Part shown: piece after piece, positions 40,715 to 48,399 of the stretch
Layout of the letters: each line of letters begins with the position of its first letter
Numbering within the stretch: the first letter of the stretch is position 1
Assembly (NCBI GenBank): GCA_030041535.1
Contig: JASHNR010000009.1
Coordinates: 1-48,399, forward strand
Origin: Nitrosopumilaceae archaeon
GTDB lineage: Archaea > Thermoproteota > Nitrososphaeria > Nitrososphaerales > Nitrosopumilaceae
Direction: 5' to 3'
DNA length: 48,399 nt
The notes under the pieces: generated by a model
The model's database searches: none
What the model saw: the letters and a program-made list of their open reading frames with translations, nothing else
What the model was told of the DNA's origin: nothing
Program-made: the position numbers and the translations under genes

Positions 40715-41035
40715 ATGTCTGAAGTTATACAATACCAGATACAACAGCTAGTTGACAATGGGCAGACAGTACAGCTTGCCCTTGTAGAAGATGTGCAGAC
40801 AGAGCCAGTTTCACAAAAACAACTAATGCTAGAGGCCATAAATAAAAAATTAGACCCAGAATTAAAAGACCAGATTCTTCCATTTCTAGAGGCAATACTT
40901 CAGGCCCAACCTACTATTGCAATCAAGAGCTATGCCCAGACTACCATAACAATAACCATGCCAAAGCGCAGGTATGAGAGAATGGGCAGCCCTCAAGTAG
41001 GACAAAGATTAGAGATCAATATCAAAAAGATCTAG
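40715..41035 (+). CDS. Hypothetical protein, 106 aa
   Basis: A soluble protein: a Gln-rich N-terminal strand/helix region, a helix '[19 protein letters not shown]', and a basic end '[18 protein letters not shown]'. No family recognised. It overlaps the convergent thioredoxin-fold gene by 4 bp. Confidence 0.68.
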   Translation: MSEVIQYQIQQLVDNGQTVQLALVEDVQTEPVSQKQLMLEAINKKLDPELKDQILPFLEAILQAQPTIAIKSYAQTTITITMPKRRYERMGSPQVGQRLEINIKKI

Positions 41036-43062
41036 AGAAGCTTCTCTACTTCATCTATTGTTTCTAGCGGCAATGAACACGTAAAATCCTTGCATATATA
41101 GACTTGGGTCTTTGTCTCGACAAATTCTTTTCCTGCAAAAAATGGCAATGGTCGCAGATCCTCGAGATTTTCTTTGGCATCCACGCCTACAAGTATTGAT
41201 TCTGGAAGAAATCTCTTTTCAAGATAAGTGCATAGTTCCTTGTTGGCGTAGTTTACCATAGTTATCTCGATTGGTTTTTTGAGATACATGTAAATGACAT
41301 TTAAAAGCTGACCGAATCCAAATGGATTTTCTGCCGCCATTGTAGAAAGCGATTCCATTATCTTAAGTGAGACATCAAAGTACCTCTTATCATATGTGAT
41401 ATGATATAGTCTCAACAATGCCCCGGCTGCAACAGAATTTCCAGAGGGAAGAGACAAGTCATAGATGTTCTTTGTACGTATGATTAGCGTTTCATGATTA
41501 TCTGCAGTGAAAAAGAAATTCTTTTCATTTTCATCCCAAAAGTGTTTTAGTAGATAATCTGCATAATACATAGCAAGATCCAAGTATTTCTTTGTAGGTT
41601 TGGCCTCAAAATAATCAAGCAACGCATTTACAAAATATGCATAATCGTCAAGATACGCTCTGAGTTTTGCTTGCCCATCTTTGTAAGTATGTAACAATTC
41701 TCCGTTTTTTACCATTTTTTCTTCTATAAACTTGATACAGTTTTCTGCAGCCTTTAAGAAATCAGTGTTTCTTGTAACTCGGTATCCCCGTAGAAATCCC
41801 GTTATCATAAGCCCATTCCAACCTGTGAGGATCTTTTCATCTCTACCAGGCAGCACACGTTTGCTTCTTGCTTCCAAAAGCTTTACCTTGCTTCTTTCTA
41901 GCATATCCTTGGCTTCAGATTCAGTCTTGCCAAATTGAAACGCAATAGAGGATATGTTTATGTTATTATGCAATATGTTGTGGCCCTCAAAGTTTCCTCC
42001 ATCTACAACATCATAATACAGGCAAAACATATCAGCGTCATTTCCAAGTATTTCTCGAATCTCATTTTTTTTCCAAACATAGTATTTTCCTTCTTCGCCT
42101 TCCGAGTCTGCATCTTGCGCGGAATAAAATCCCCCATCAGGCGAGGTCATTTCCTTCAAAACATATCCCAGTGTGCGATTTATCACATCAAGATATTTTT
42201 CGTCCTTTGTTACCTGATATGCCTCAGCATATACAACTGGCAGCAATGCATTATCATACAACATCTTTTCAAAATGCGGTACAAGCCACCTAGAGTCTGT
42301 GGAATATCGGTGAAATCCTCCCATAATTTGATCATATATTCCCCCATTTGCCATTTTTGTCAGAGTTTTGAGTGTGAATTCCTGAAACTTTGAGATTCCA
42401 GAGAGTTTAGAGTATCGTAACATAAATGACAGATTTGCAGCATTTGGAAATTTTGGGGCACTGCCAAATCCTCCATTTGTTGGATCCCCCAGTGAAAGCA
42501 AGTTTATGGCAGCTTCGTCAAGTATTGATTTGTCTAATTTTGTAGGCATTGATATGGACTCGGTTTTTTGCAGCGAGTTGACAAAATTCTCCGCTGCAGC
42601 CTCTACGTCATGTGGCTTTTCCTTCCAAGATTGCGCAAGCTGCCTTATGATGCTTCCAAAACCGTGCCTTCCGTAGTTGTCAAGCGGTGGAAAATACGTT
42701 CCAACATAGAACGGTCTCTGATTTGGCGTAAGAAATACGCTAAGAGGCCAACCACCGCTGCCCGTAACTAGCTGACACACTTTTTGATAAATATCGTCAA
42801 TGTCTGGTCTTTCCTCTCTATCTACTTTGATATTGACAAAGTTTTCGTTCATTACTTGGGCAATCTCTTGGTTTTCAAAAGACTCGTGTGCCATAACATG
42901 ACACCAATGGCACGCACTATAACCTACGCTGAGAAATATGGGCTTGTTCTCATCCTTTGCTTTGTTTAGGGCTTCATCACACCATGGATACCATTTTACT
43001 GGGTTGTAGGCATGCTGCAAAAGATATGGGCTGGACTCGTGAATTAACTTGTTTGGTTCCAC
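41032..43062 (-). CDS. YyaL/DUF255 thioredoxin-fold and (alpha/alpha)6-barrel protein
   Basis: The first about 160 residues are the DUF255 thioredoxin-like domain: '[19 protein letters not shown]', then the redox-like '[13 protein letters not shown]' (C51, C54) and '[12 protein letters not shown]'. The rest (about 190-660) is an (alpha/alpha)6 barrel of the glycosidase/epimerase type, as in human SPATA20 and bacterial YyaL. Length 676 aa is normal. Its catalytic role is not established. It has no signal peptide, so it is cytoplasmic. Confidence 0.93.
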   Translation of the reverse strand: MEPNKLIHESSPYLLQHAYNPVKWYPWCDEALNKAKDENKPIFLSVGYSACHWCHVMAHESFENQEIAQVMNENFVNIKVDREERPDIDDIYQKVCQLVTGSGGWPLSVFLTPNQRPFYVGTYFPPLDNYGRHGFGSIIRQLAQSWKEKPHDVEAAAENFVNSLQKTESISMPTKLDKSILDEAAINLLSLGDPTNGGFGSAPKFPNAANLSFMLRYSKLSGISKFQEFTLKTLTKMANGGIYDQIMGGFHRYSTDSRWLVPHFEKMLYDNALLPVVYAEAYQVTKDEKYLDVINRTLGYVLKEMTSPDGGFYSAQDADSEGEEGKYYVWKKNEIREILGNDADMFCLYYDVVDGGNFEGHNILHNNINISSIAFQFGKTESEAKDMLERSKVKLLEARSKRVLPGRDEKILTGWNGLMITGFLRGYRVTRNTDFLKAAENCIKFIEEKMVKNGELLHTYKDGQAKLRAYLDDYAYFVNALLDYFEAKPTKKYLDLAMYYADYLLKHFWDENEKNFFFTADNHETLIIRTKNIYDLSLPSGNSVAAGALLRLYHITYDKRYFDVSLKIMESLSTMAAENPFGFGQLLNVIYMYLKKPIEITMVNYANKELCTYLEKRFLPESILVGVDAKENLEDLRPLPFFAGKEFVETKTQVYICKDFTCSLPLETIDEVEKLL

Positions 43063-43161
43063 TATTTCTAGAATTGAAAATGACTATTTGTATTGTTCTA
43101 TCTTATTTTCTGTTTCAGATATTTTTTCAAATATTAAATAACAGTGTAAATCCTTTCAGTT

Positions 43162-43314
43162 ATGAACTGTAAGCGTTGTCACCACACTGATGCCATACAT
43201 GAGCCTTCAAGTGAGAGTCATTCTTTTTTAAAAGCTGGTAGATGCCTAATACCAAACTGTCCGTGCAAACAATATCTCGATCCCATAGATGAGATTGACG
43301 AAGAACTAGTCTAG
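43162..43314 (+). CDS. Cys/His-rich mini-protein, 50 aa
   Basis: An ATG frame of 50 codons encodes 'MNCKRCHHTDAIHE' (C3, C6, with H7/H8), then 'GRCLIPNCPCKQYLDP' (C28, C33, C35) and an acidic end 'IDEIDEELV'. The CxxC and C-x4-C-x-C arrangement suggests a zinc site. It lies in the gap after the YyaL-like gene, with its stop 4 bp from the convergent mucin-like gene. Function unknown. Confidence 0.68.
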   Translation: MNCKRCHHTDAIHEPSSESHSFLKAGRCLIPNCPCKQYLDPIDEIDEELV

Positions 43315-43317
43315 ACT

Positions 43318-44436
43318 TTATTTTCCTGTGACGTTAAGACTTACTGTATCATTTAGGCTAATTGATTTTGAGACTCCAGTAGTCATAGTTGCATTCAGGG
43401 CTACTTCTGATGTTGTTGCATTCATTGTTTTTGAAGAGGTGGCATTAGTTTGGTTAGATGATACACTTGTGATTTTATTTGCTGCTACAGAAGTGGCATT
43501 TGTTGCGTTTGATATCGCCGTAGTTTGATTTGTTGCTGCAACTACAGTTTCGTTTGCTGTAACAGTTAAAGTTTGATTTGCTGCTGCAACTGTAGTCTTG
43601 TTTGTTGCAACGGTTGCAGTTTGGTTAGATGATACAGTCGATGTTGGAACGGCTGTTGCATTAGAACTGCTTGAACTTGCAACAGTAGTTGTTTGATTCG
43701 TGGTTGTTTGATTTGTAGTGGTTTGATTTGTGGTTGTTTGATTTGTAGTGGTTTGTGGTGAACTTGAGGCTTGACTTGGCGGTAACACCGTTGTGTAATT
43801 TGCCACAGGTGTACTGGAGTTTGTTACCAGTTTCAAATTATCAGGAAATGATGAAGAAAAAATTAGAATTTTGACTTCTTGCCCTTGTATTTGACTTGTT
43901 TGTACTTGTTCATAGGCGGTAGCATTGGCAAGAGTGGCTTCATATGAGCCTGACGTTAGTTTTGCTCCCACTGCCAAATTGTAATTATCAAGGACCACGT
44001 TGTAACCTGTTTTTGGAGTTTGAACAAATACTTCAGCACCTGCCATTTGGTCCAGATTATAATCTGAAGAGCCGTTAAAGATTAGAACTTGTATTGTGGA
44101 CCCTGGATTTTGTGTTGCGTCTTGCGATTGCAGTTGTTTTGCAGCATCAATTGTATCTGCGTGATCCAACAGCTTCAGTTTTGCACCTACAGGTTGTGAA
44201 GTATCAAAGAGAACAATATTGTAGCCTGACTTTGGTGTCATGGCATCTACTTCTTGTAAAGCCATTATGTTAGTTGAGAAATGGTAATCGCTGGCAAGAT
44301 TCCATGAAAGTATCCCGATTATTGTCAGAGATACAGAAATTACTATCATTGAATAACCCACTTTTCTGTAGTTATGTGGATTCTTGTCTTTTTGAACAGG
44401 TATTGGTTTGTCGTCAGGATTAGTTGACAATGACAT
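43318..44436 (-). CDS. Mucin-like membrane-anchored surface protein
   Basis: The 372-aa protein has one transmembrane helix (about residues 27-47) and two related beta domains (68-126 and 141-197) sharing 'GYN.VL' and 'VGAKL'. From about residue 205 it is Thr/Ser/Asn/Ala-rich with many N-x-S/T sequons, including four tandem TTTNQT units (229-252). This looks like a heavily N-glycosylated stalk outside the cell. The domain pair is repeated but has no family I recognise. Confidence 0.78.
   Translation of the reverse strand: MSLSTNPDDKPIPVQKDKNPHNYRKVGYSMIVISVSLTIIGILSWNLASDYHFSTNIMALQEVDAMTPKSGYNIVLFDTSQPVGAKLKLLDHADTIDAAKQLQSQDATQNPGSTIQVLIFNGSSDYNLDQMAGAEVFVQTPKTGYNVVLDNYNLAVGAKLTSGSYEATLANATAYEQVQTSQIQGQEVKILIFSSSFPDNLKLVTNSSTPVANYTTVLPPSQASSSPQTTTNQTTTNQTTTNQTTTNQTTTVASSSSSNATAVPTSTVSSNQTATVATNKTTVAAANQTLTVTANETVVAATNQTTAISNATNATSVAANKITSVSSNQTNATSSKTMNATTSEVALNATMTTGVSKSISLNDTVSLNVTGK
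43686..43757 (-). repeat. Tandem 18-bp coding repeat
   Basis: About four copies of an 18-bp unit (GTTTGATTTGTGGTGGTT type, allowing for silent changes) encode the TTTNQT repeats of the mucin-like protein. Third-position differences between units show the copies are not brand new. Such arrays are prone to length change by slippage. Confidence 0.6.
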
Positions 44437-44529
44437 TTGTTGTCCAAAAAATAGTGCTGAATTTAATCTTTTATTAATATGTCATCGTATTGAGTCGTAA
44501 AATATGGCAAGATGCCTTGCCTCGAGTTA

Positions 44530-44763
44530 CTATCCAGAATGGAAGCCTTTTTCAACTTTGAAGATCTGAAGCGTGAGTAGATCTATTGCTTTTTTTAGGT
44601 GCTCAAATTCATCTACTAGATGTCTTTGATTTTCAACTATGCCTTTTAGGGCACCAATCATAGATTTTTGGTATTTATCATCAGATGAGGCCTCAAGCGC
44701 ATTAAGTTTTGATTCCATGATATCCAAGTCCTTTTGCATTTTCTTACTATGTGACTTTTCCAC
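44530..44763 (-). CDS. Coiled-coil hypothetical protein, 77 aa
   Basis: Almost entirely amphipathic helix with heptad-like spacing ('MQKDLDIMESKLNALEASS', 'VDEFEHLKKAIDLLTLQIF'), so probably a dimeric coiled coil. No family recognised. Divergent from the RidA gene with 24 bp between start codons. Confidence 0.68.
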   Translation of the reverse strand: MEKSHSKKMQKDLDIMESKLNALEASSDDKYQKSMIGALKGIVENQRHLVDEFEHLKKAIDLLTLQIFKVEKGFHSG

Positions 44764-44787
44764 AGTTAGACTCTGCGTACATCGTAT

Positions 44788-45309
44788 ATGAAGATAAAGA
44801 CTGGCAAATCAATCCAAGATAAAGTTAAAAGTTCAGGCAATGAGCAAAAAATCGTGATTGAAGAAAAACTGGGCTTGCTAAATATTTCACTTCCAATACC
44901 TCCAAAACCTGCAGGTTCGTACATTCCTGTTGTTAGAACAGGAAATCTAGTATTTGTCTCAGGTCAGATTCCAGTCAAAGATGGCAAAGTAGAATTTCAT
45001 GGCAAGGTACCTACAAATGTATCAATAGAGATTGCACAACAAGCAGCCAGGCTTTGTATCATAAACGTCTTGGCGCAACTCAAGGCAGAGCTTGGAACAC
45101 TGGATAAGATTTCAAGAATTGTTCGAGTGTCAGGATTTGTAAACAGCACGCAGGACTTTACGGAACAACCAAAGATAATCAATGCTGCCTCAGACCTGTT
45201 GTTTGAAATATTTGGGGACCGTGGCAAACATTCTAGAATTGCAGTTGGGGTTTCAAGTCTTCCGTTAAACTCTACAGTTGAGATAGACGTGATAGCCGAG
45301 GTCAGTTAA
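44788..45309 (+). CDS. RidA/YjgF-family protein
   Basis: RidA proteins hydrolyse reactive enamine/imine intermediates. 'PPKPAGSYIPVVRTGNLVFVSGQIPV', 'ARLCIINVLAQLKAELG' and 'SRIAVGVSSLPLNSTVEIDVIAEV' match the YjgF fold. At 173 aa it is longer than the usual about 130, with a Lys-rich N-terminal extension of about 30 residues; a GTG start at residue 23 would give a more typical length. The Arg usually needed for imine hydrolysis is not in its normal place, so it may belong to a YjgF subgroup without that activity. The 3' end overlaps the DHH gene by 8 bp. Confidence 0.86.
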   Translation: MKIKTGKSIQDKVKSSGNEQKIVIEEKLGLLNISLPIPPKPAGSYIPVVRTGNLVFVSGQIPVKDGKVEFHGKVPTNVSIEIAQQAARLCIINVLAQLKAELGTLDKISRIVRVSGFVNSTQDFTEQPKIINAASDLLFEIFGDRGKHSRIAVGVSSLPLNSTVEIDVIAEVS

Positions 45310-46282
45310 GCTTGGAATTGAATTTTTTTATAAATTGAGAAATTTTTTCTTTTGGTATAACTGCACCGCATGCTTTGTCATGACCTCCACCGGAACCTCC
45401 AAGCTCTGTTGCCAACTGGTTGATGATTCTACCCAGATGTAATTTGCATGATCTTGAACCTCGAATAGAAACAGCATAAATCCCTTTTTCTTCTCTGAAT
45501 TTGTATGACACTCCAACATCCTTTCCTGACATACCCAAGACAAAATTAACTACCATGCTTGCACCAGAATCTGTAACTTCCATGTAAGCCAAGTTCTTCA
45601 TTTTCTTCATGTTATCTTTTACCTTTTGAATTACTCCAGAGATTCTTTCTGCTTGTATGCGTGCAAACTCGAAAGTATTTGGAATATCATGCGGATATTT
45701 TAATTGACTGAGCTCATCTACAAGATATAACAAGTAATCAGCGTCTTTCTGATGACTAACAATAGTAAAGGTAAGAACCGTTGCCTCAAGTAAGATAAAT
45801 TGTCTGTCAAACCTTTGAAGCAGTTTAGAGCCCAGAGGCCTATCCTCCATATAATCAGTGACTGCAGAACAGGCCGCAATTAGAGAGCTGTGATCGTTTA
45901 GTCTTGACTTGAACGCGTTATAGACTTGAACTGTTGTACATTCATTTACTGTGTGAATCAATTTGACTTTTAAAGACTTGATTTTTTTCTTTGTGCTGTC
46001 TTCTAGATCATGATGATCAATATATGTCACCGAAACACGTTTTTTTCTTAATGCCTTTAGGAGTTCAACGAATTGATCTTGATTTGTTTTACTAAGACCC
46101 AAGTCACATATGTATACTGTTTTTAGTGACTCGTCATTGCGCAATTGTTCAAGTTCTGTCATAAGACCAGGATAATCAACAAGCCTAGTGTCTCCACCAA
46201 AAGCTTGCCTGATTAGCGATGCGGCACCTATCCCATCGGCATCTTCTTTGTGAGAAATGCAAACAACTTTGGTCCTTGCCAT
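45302..46282 (-). CDS. DHH-family phosphoesterase
   Basis: The DHH module has motif I 'HKEDADGIGAASLI' (H11, D14, D16) and motif III 'YIDHHDLED' (D89, H90, H91), binding two metal ions. The C-terminal DHHA1 domain ends in 'GGSGGGHDKACGAVIP', the substrate-binding GGGH. These archaeal 326-aa proteins are RecJ/NrnA-like, cutting short RNA or DNA, or cyclic dinucleotides. Which is unclear. The ATG is in good context. Confidence 0.9.
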   Translation of the reverse strand: MARTKVVCISHKEDADGIGAASLIRQAFGGDTRLVDYPGLMTELEQLRNDESLKTVYICDLGLSKTNQDQFVELLKALRKKRVSVTYIDHHDLEDSTKKKIKSLKVKLIHTVNECTTVQVYNAFKSRLNDHSSLIAACSAVTDYMEDRPLGSKLLQRFDRQFILLEATVLTFTIVSHQKDADYLLYLVDELSQLKYPHDIPNTFEFARIQAERISGVIQKVKDNMKKMKNLAYMEVTDSGASMVVNFVLGMSGKDVGVSYKFREEKGIYAVSIRGSRSCKLHLGRIINQLATELGGSGGGHDKACGAVIPKEKISQFIKKFNSKLN

Positions 46283-46343
46283 AGAATTAACAGGTCAGAA
46301 CACCCTCATTTAAATCAAAAACGACGTAACTTCAATAATTGAT

Positions 46344-46577
46344 TCAAGCTACAAAAGTGGCTGGTTTTTTCAGACCCATGTAGTGTTTGAATTCTGAGGT
46401 CAAAATTTTGTGTTTTGTCTCATCCTGTAAAACCAAACAATACATGTCATAAAATGAGATTCCAAGTAGTCTTGATTCCCTGTCAAGTTGAGATATCTCA
46501 TCCAAGATTTTCTGATCTCGGGTTTCAACCACGAAACTGTCAACTAGTTTGATGAAATCCTCTTCCAATGGAGCCAT
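46344..46577 (-). CDS. Hypothetical protein, 77 aa
   Basis: A small acidic helical protein ('FIKLVDSFVVETRDQKILDE', 'GISFYDMYCLVLQDETKHKI'). No motif or family recognised. It lies alone between the DHH gene and citrate synthase, and upstream there is a 164-bp gap without features except AT-rich promoter sequence. Confidence 0.65.
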   Translation of the reverse strand: MAPLEEDFIKLVDSFVVETRDQKILDEISQLDRESRLLGISFYDMYCLVLQDETKHKILTSEFKHYMGLKKPATFVA

Positions 46578-46741
46578 TTCATGCAGTCCTTTTGAAATTT
46601 TGCTATATGCTACAGAGTTGCGAGATTAGACCAAGTGCTTAATTTTTTACCATTTTTATCCAAAGTCATGATTATTTTCCCATGTATACTAGATGTAACG
46701 CATAGTAGATTTTTAATACACATTTGACGCACTGATATCTA

Positions 46742-47914
46742 GTGGAAACAAAGAACATAGGACTTCGAAATATTGAAGTTGCAGATACAAAAATTTGCGC
46801 AATAGATGGCATTAATGGAAAACTAATCTATAGAGGATATGACATTTTAGACTTGGTAAAAAAATCCAATTTTGAGGAAACAGCCTGTCTGCTCCTCAAT
46901 GATGACCTTCCAACGGATAAGACTTTAGATGATTTTGCAAGTAAATTGGTTGAAACAAGAGACATACCAGAAAACATTGAAAAAAATCTAAGGAATCTTC
47001 CCAAGACAGCCAATCCAATGGACGTCATCCAGTCGCGCATATCAGAATTAGCCGTCTACGACAAGGAAAAAGGAGACGACCACAAGGCCAATTATAACAG
47101 GGCAATAGACCTAATCTCAAAGATTCCAATAATCATAGCATATTGGGACAGGATTAGAAATGACAAAGACGTTGTTAAGCCTTCAAAGAAGTTAGGTCAT
47201 GCCGGAAATTTTCTCTACATGTTAACTGGAAAGGAACCAGATCCTGAGGTTGCAAGAATTTTTGACATATGTTTGATTTTACATGCAGAACACAGTTTTA
47301 ACGCATCTACCTTTGCCGCAAGAGAAGTGGCCTCAACCCGGGCTCACATGTATGCTGCAGTAGGTGCCGCAATAGGAGCACTCAGTGGAGAGCTCCATGG
47401 AGGAGCAAACTTTCAAGTCATGAAGATGCTTTTAGATATTCAAACCGAAGATAGAGTAGAGCCCAAAATAAAAGAAAAACTTGCAAAAGGCGAAAGGATA
47501 ATGGGAATGGGTCATGCAGTGTACAAAACATTTGATCCTAGAGCCGAAGTCTTGAGAGAGCTTTCTCGCAGATTGTCAGAGAAGACAGGACAGCCTTGGT
47601 ACAGAATAACAAAGAAAGTGGAGGATGTGACAGAAGAAGAAATGAAAAAAGTAAAGGGGTCAGACATTTTTCCAAATGTGGATCTATACAGTGCATCAAC
47701 ATACTATATGCTAGGCATACCAATGGATCTTAACACTCCAATCTTTGCAATTTCCAGAGCTGCTGGATGGACCGCACATATCATTGAAGAAAAATTTGCC
47801 GAAGCCCAGCCAAAGCCTATGCTTTATAGACCAAAAGCAGTGTATGTAGGAAAGTATTGCGGACCTTCAGGTTGCGAATACGTACCTATTGAAAAAAGAC
47901 AAACGGCAGTCTGA
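46742..47914 (+). CDS. Citrate synthase
   Basis: Condenses oxaloacetate and acetyl-CoA. The family landmarks are intact: 'HAEHSFNASTFAAR' (181-194), 'GELHGGAN' with H219, 'GMGHAVYKTFDPRA' with H258 and D265, the catalytic triad pattern. At 390 aa it is the archaeal/type II-like short form. In ammonia-oxidising archaea it works in an oxidative or partial TCA route. The GTG start fits TTTTTAATAC about 26 bp upstream; a leaderless mRNA is likely. Confidence 0.95.
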   Translation: METKNIGLRNIEVADTKICAIDGINGKLIYRGYDILDLVKKSNFEETACLLLNDDLPTDKTLDDFASKLVETRDIPENIEKNLRNLPKTANPMDVIQSRISELAVYDKEKGDDHKANYNRAIDLISKIPIIIAYWDRIRNDKDVVKPSKKLGHAGNFLYMLTGKEPDPEVARIFDICLILHAEHSFNASTFAAREVASTRAHMYAAVGAAIGALSGELHGGANFQVMKMLLDIQTEDRVEPKIKEKLAKGERIMGMGHAVYKTFDPRAEVLRELSRRLSEKTGQPWYRITKKVEDVTEEEMKKVKGSDIFPNVDLYSASTYYMLGIPMDLNTPIFAISRAAGWTAHIIEEKFAEAQPKPMLYRPKAVYVGKYCGPSGCEYVPIEKRQTAV

Positions 47915-47979
47915 CCGAACAAGACAAAAGCGCCAGACCTAAAAGACCGTCGTAACTTCTAAAGATTATCAAAATATCT

Positions 47980-48018
47980 CAAAATAAAAAAAATAAAATA
48001 AAAAAGGCTTTCTAGATT
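47980..48018 (-). terminator. T-rich terminator of the PepSY-like gene
   Basis: On the minus strand, right after the stop codon, the sequence has runs of T6 to T8 (TTTTTTATTTTATTTTTTTT). Archaeal RNA polymerase stops on such T-tracts without a hairpin. It may also mark the end of the plus-strand citrate synthase mRNA. Confidence 0.5.
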
Positions 48019-48399
48019 CTATTCTTGAAAGTCAGTTGGGGCAGTGGTAGTACCATTGCTTGGTTTCTTCCACATTCCAGCGTGTCCGTGCATCTTTCCA
48101 TGGCCACCTGCGCCGCCTCCGATAAGTGAAGCCAGCGTTAATGGGTGTCCCTGTGACGTCTTGAGCACAGAGCCGTTTCCTGCATCTACTATTACAGAGT
48201 AGACGCTCTTGCCGTCTGTTACCTTGAAGGCATAGACAACGGAGCCCTGTACCACTGCAAGATGTCCAGATATCACTTGTCCTCCAGTTACCTGACCTGC
48301 AGCAGTTGTTGCAGCAGTTGTAAATGAGGTCTTCACACTAGATAGTATCATCTGTGGAAGGTTGATTGAACCCTGTATTGGTGTTGGACCCGAACCTGA
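48019..48399 (-). CDS. PepSY-like domain protein, 5' end cut by window edge
   Basis: The frame is open from the right edge through an internal ATG at 48351, so about 16 more residues are visible before that Met (ending '...GSINLPQ') and the gene continues outside the window. 'GSINLPQMILSSVKTSF', 'GGQVISGHLAVVQGSVVYAFKV' and 'YSVIVDAGNGSVLKTSQ' match PepSY-type repeats, which are often found in extracellular protease inhibitors or regulatory proteins. The C-terminus has a Gly/His-rich segment ('GGHGKMHGHAGM'), possibly metal binding. Function unknown. Confidence 0.75.
   Translation of the reverse strand, partial: SGSGPTPIQGSINLPQMILSSVKTSFTTAATTAAGQVTGGQVISGHLAVVQGSVVYAFKVTDGKSVYSVIVDAGNGSVLKTSQGHPLTLASLIGGGAGGHGKMHGHAGMWKKPSNGTTTAPTDFQE

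Noticed and set aside
1-48399. CRISPR array
   Set aside because: No set of regularly spaced identical repeats with unique spacers was seen, and no cas genes are present.
1-48399. Insertion sequence or intact prophage
   Set aside because: No full transposase, capsid, portal or terminase-like gene was found; only the short recombinase remnant at 1.4-1.6 kb.

Overview
The window is from an archaeal chromosome, most likely an ammonia-oxidising member of the Nitrososphaerota (Thaumarchaeota). Four things point there: an archaeal-order ribosomal protein cluster containing Rnp1, S4e and archaeal S14/L24; an ESCRT-III/CdvB-type protein; several blue-copper (cupredoxin) proteins; and many genes with a TATA box about 25 bp before the start codon (leaderless mRNAs, often TTG or GTG starts). 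Base composition is moderately AT-rich and fairly even. Apart from one possible recombinase remnant, nothing points to recent transfer. The genus cannot be fixed from the sequence alone.

Layout. 0-1.7 kb: an unknown protein cut by the left edge, a DUF5678-like protein, a retropepsin-like aspartyl protease and a probable tyrosine-recombinase remnant. 1.7-5.3 kb: biotin genes bioA, bioB and bioF, with a BirA-type dyad in front of bioB. 5.3-8.3 kb: a small acidic protein, ccdA plus a DipZ-like CINC thioredoxin, then a CdvB/Snf7 paralogue. 8.3-12.4 kb: small hypotheticals, a J-domain protein, a small zincin, a Cys-rich mini-protein, a repeat-rich intergenic stretch, a zinc-ribbon protein and tRNA-Asn(GTT). 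12.4-20.3 kb: ribosomal protein cluster L3-L4-L23-S19-L22-S3-L29-Rnp1-S17-L14-L24-S4e-L5-S14-S8-L6 on the minus strand; L2 is missing from its usual place. 20.4-23.1 kb: a mini membrane protein, a SPOUT methyltransferase, proteasome alpha, a DUF371 protein and a winged-helix regulator.

23.4-32.4 kb: purine genes purC, purF, purL and purQ. Between purC and purF lie two tandem winged-helix regulators, a small membrane protein and two cupredoxins. The two cupredoxin promoters share a 43-bp element. 32.6-36.7 kb: a secreted protein, a rhomboid protease, a CBS protein, purS, a methyltransferase and a cupin. 36.8-41 kb: tRNA-Thr(TGT), a DUF6659-like protein, a RAM-only Lrp protein, small unknowns and a secreted DUF192 protein. 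41-48.4 kb: a YyaL/DUF255 thioredoxin-fold protein, a zinc-finger mini-protein, a mucin-like membrane-anchored protein, RidA, a DHH phosphoesterase, citrate synthase and a PepSY-like protein cut by the right edge.

Most of the window is housekeeping. The parts most worth a second look are regulatory: the shared cupredoxin promoter element beside two winged-helix genes, a 26-bp TTCGAA-centred dyad found three times, the BirA-like operator, and a TATA-led hairpin at 27.73 kb. Four unannotated-looking small proteins (31-50 aa), three of them Cys-rich, also stand out.
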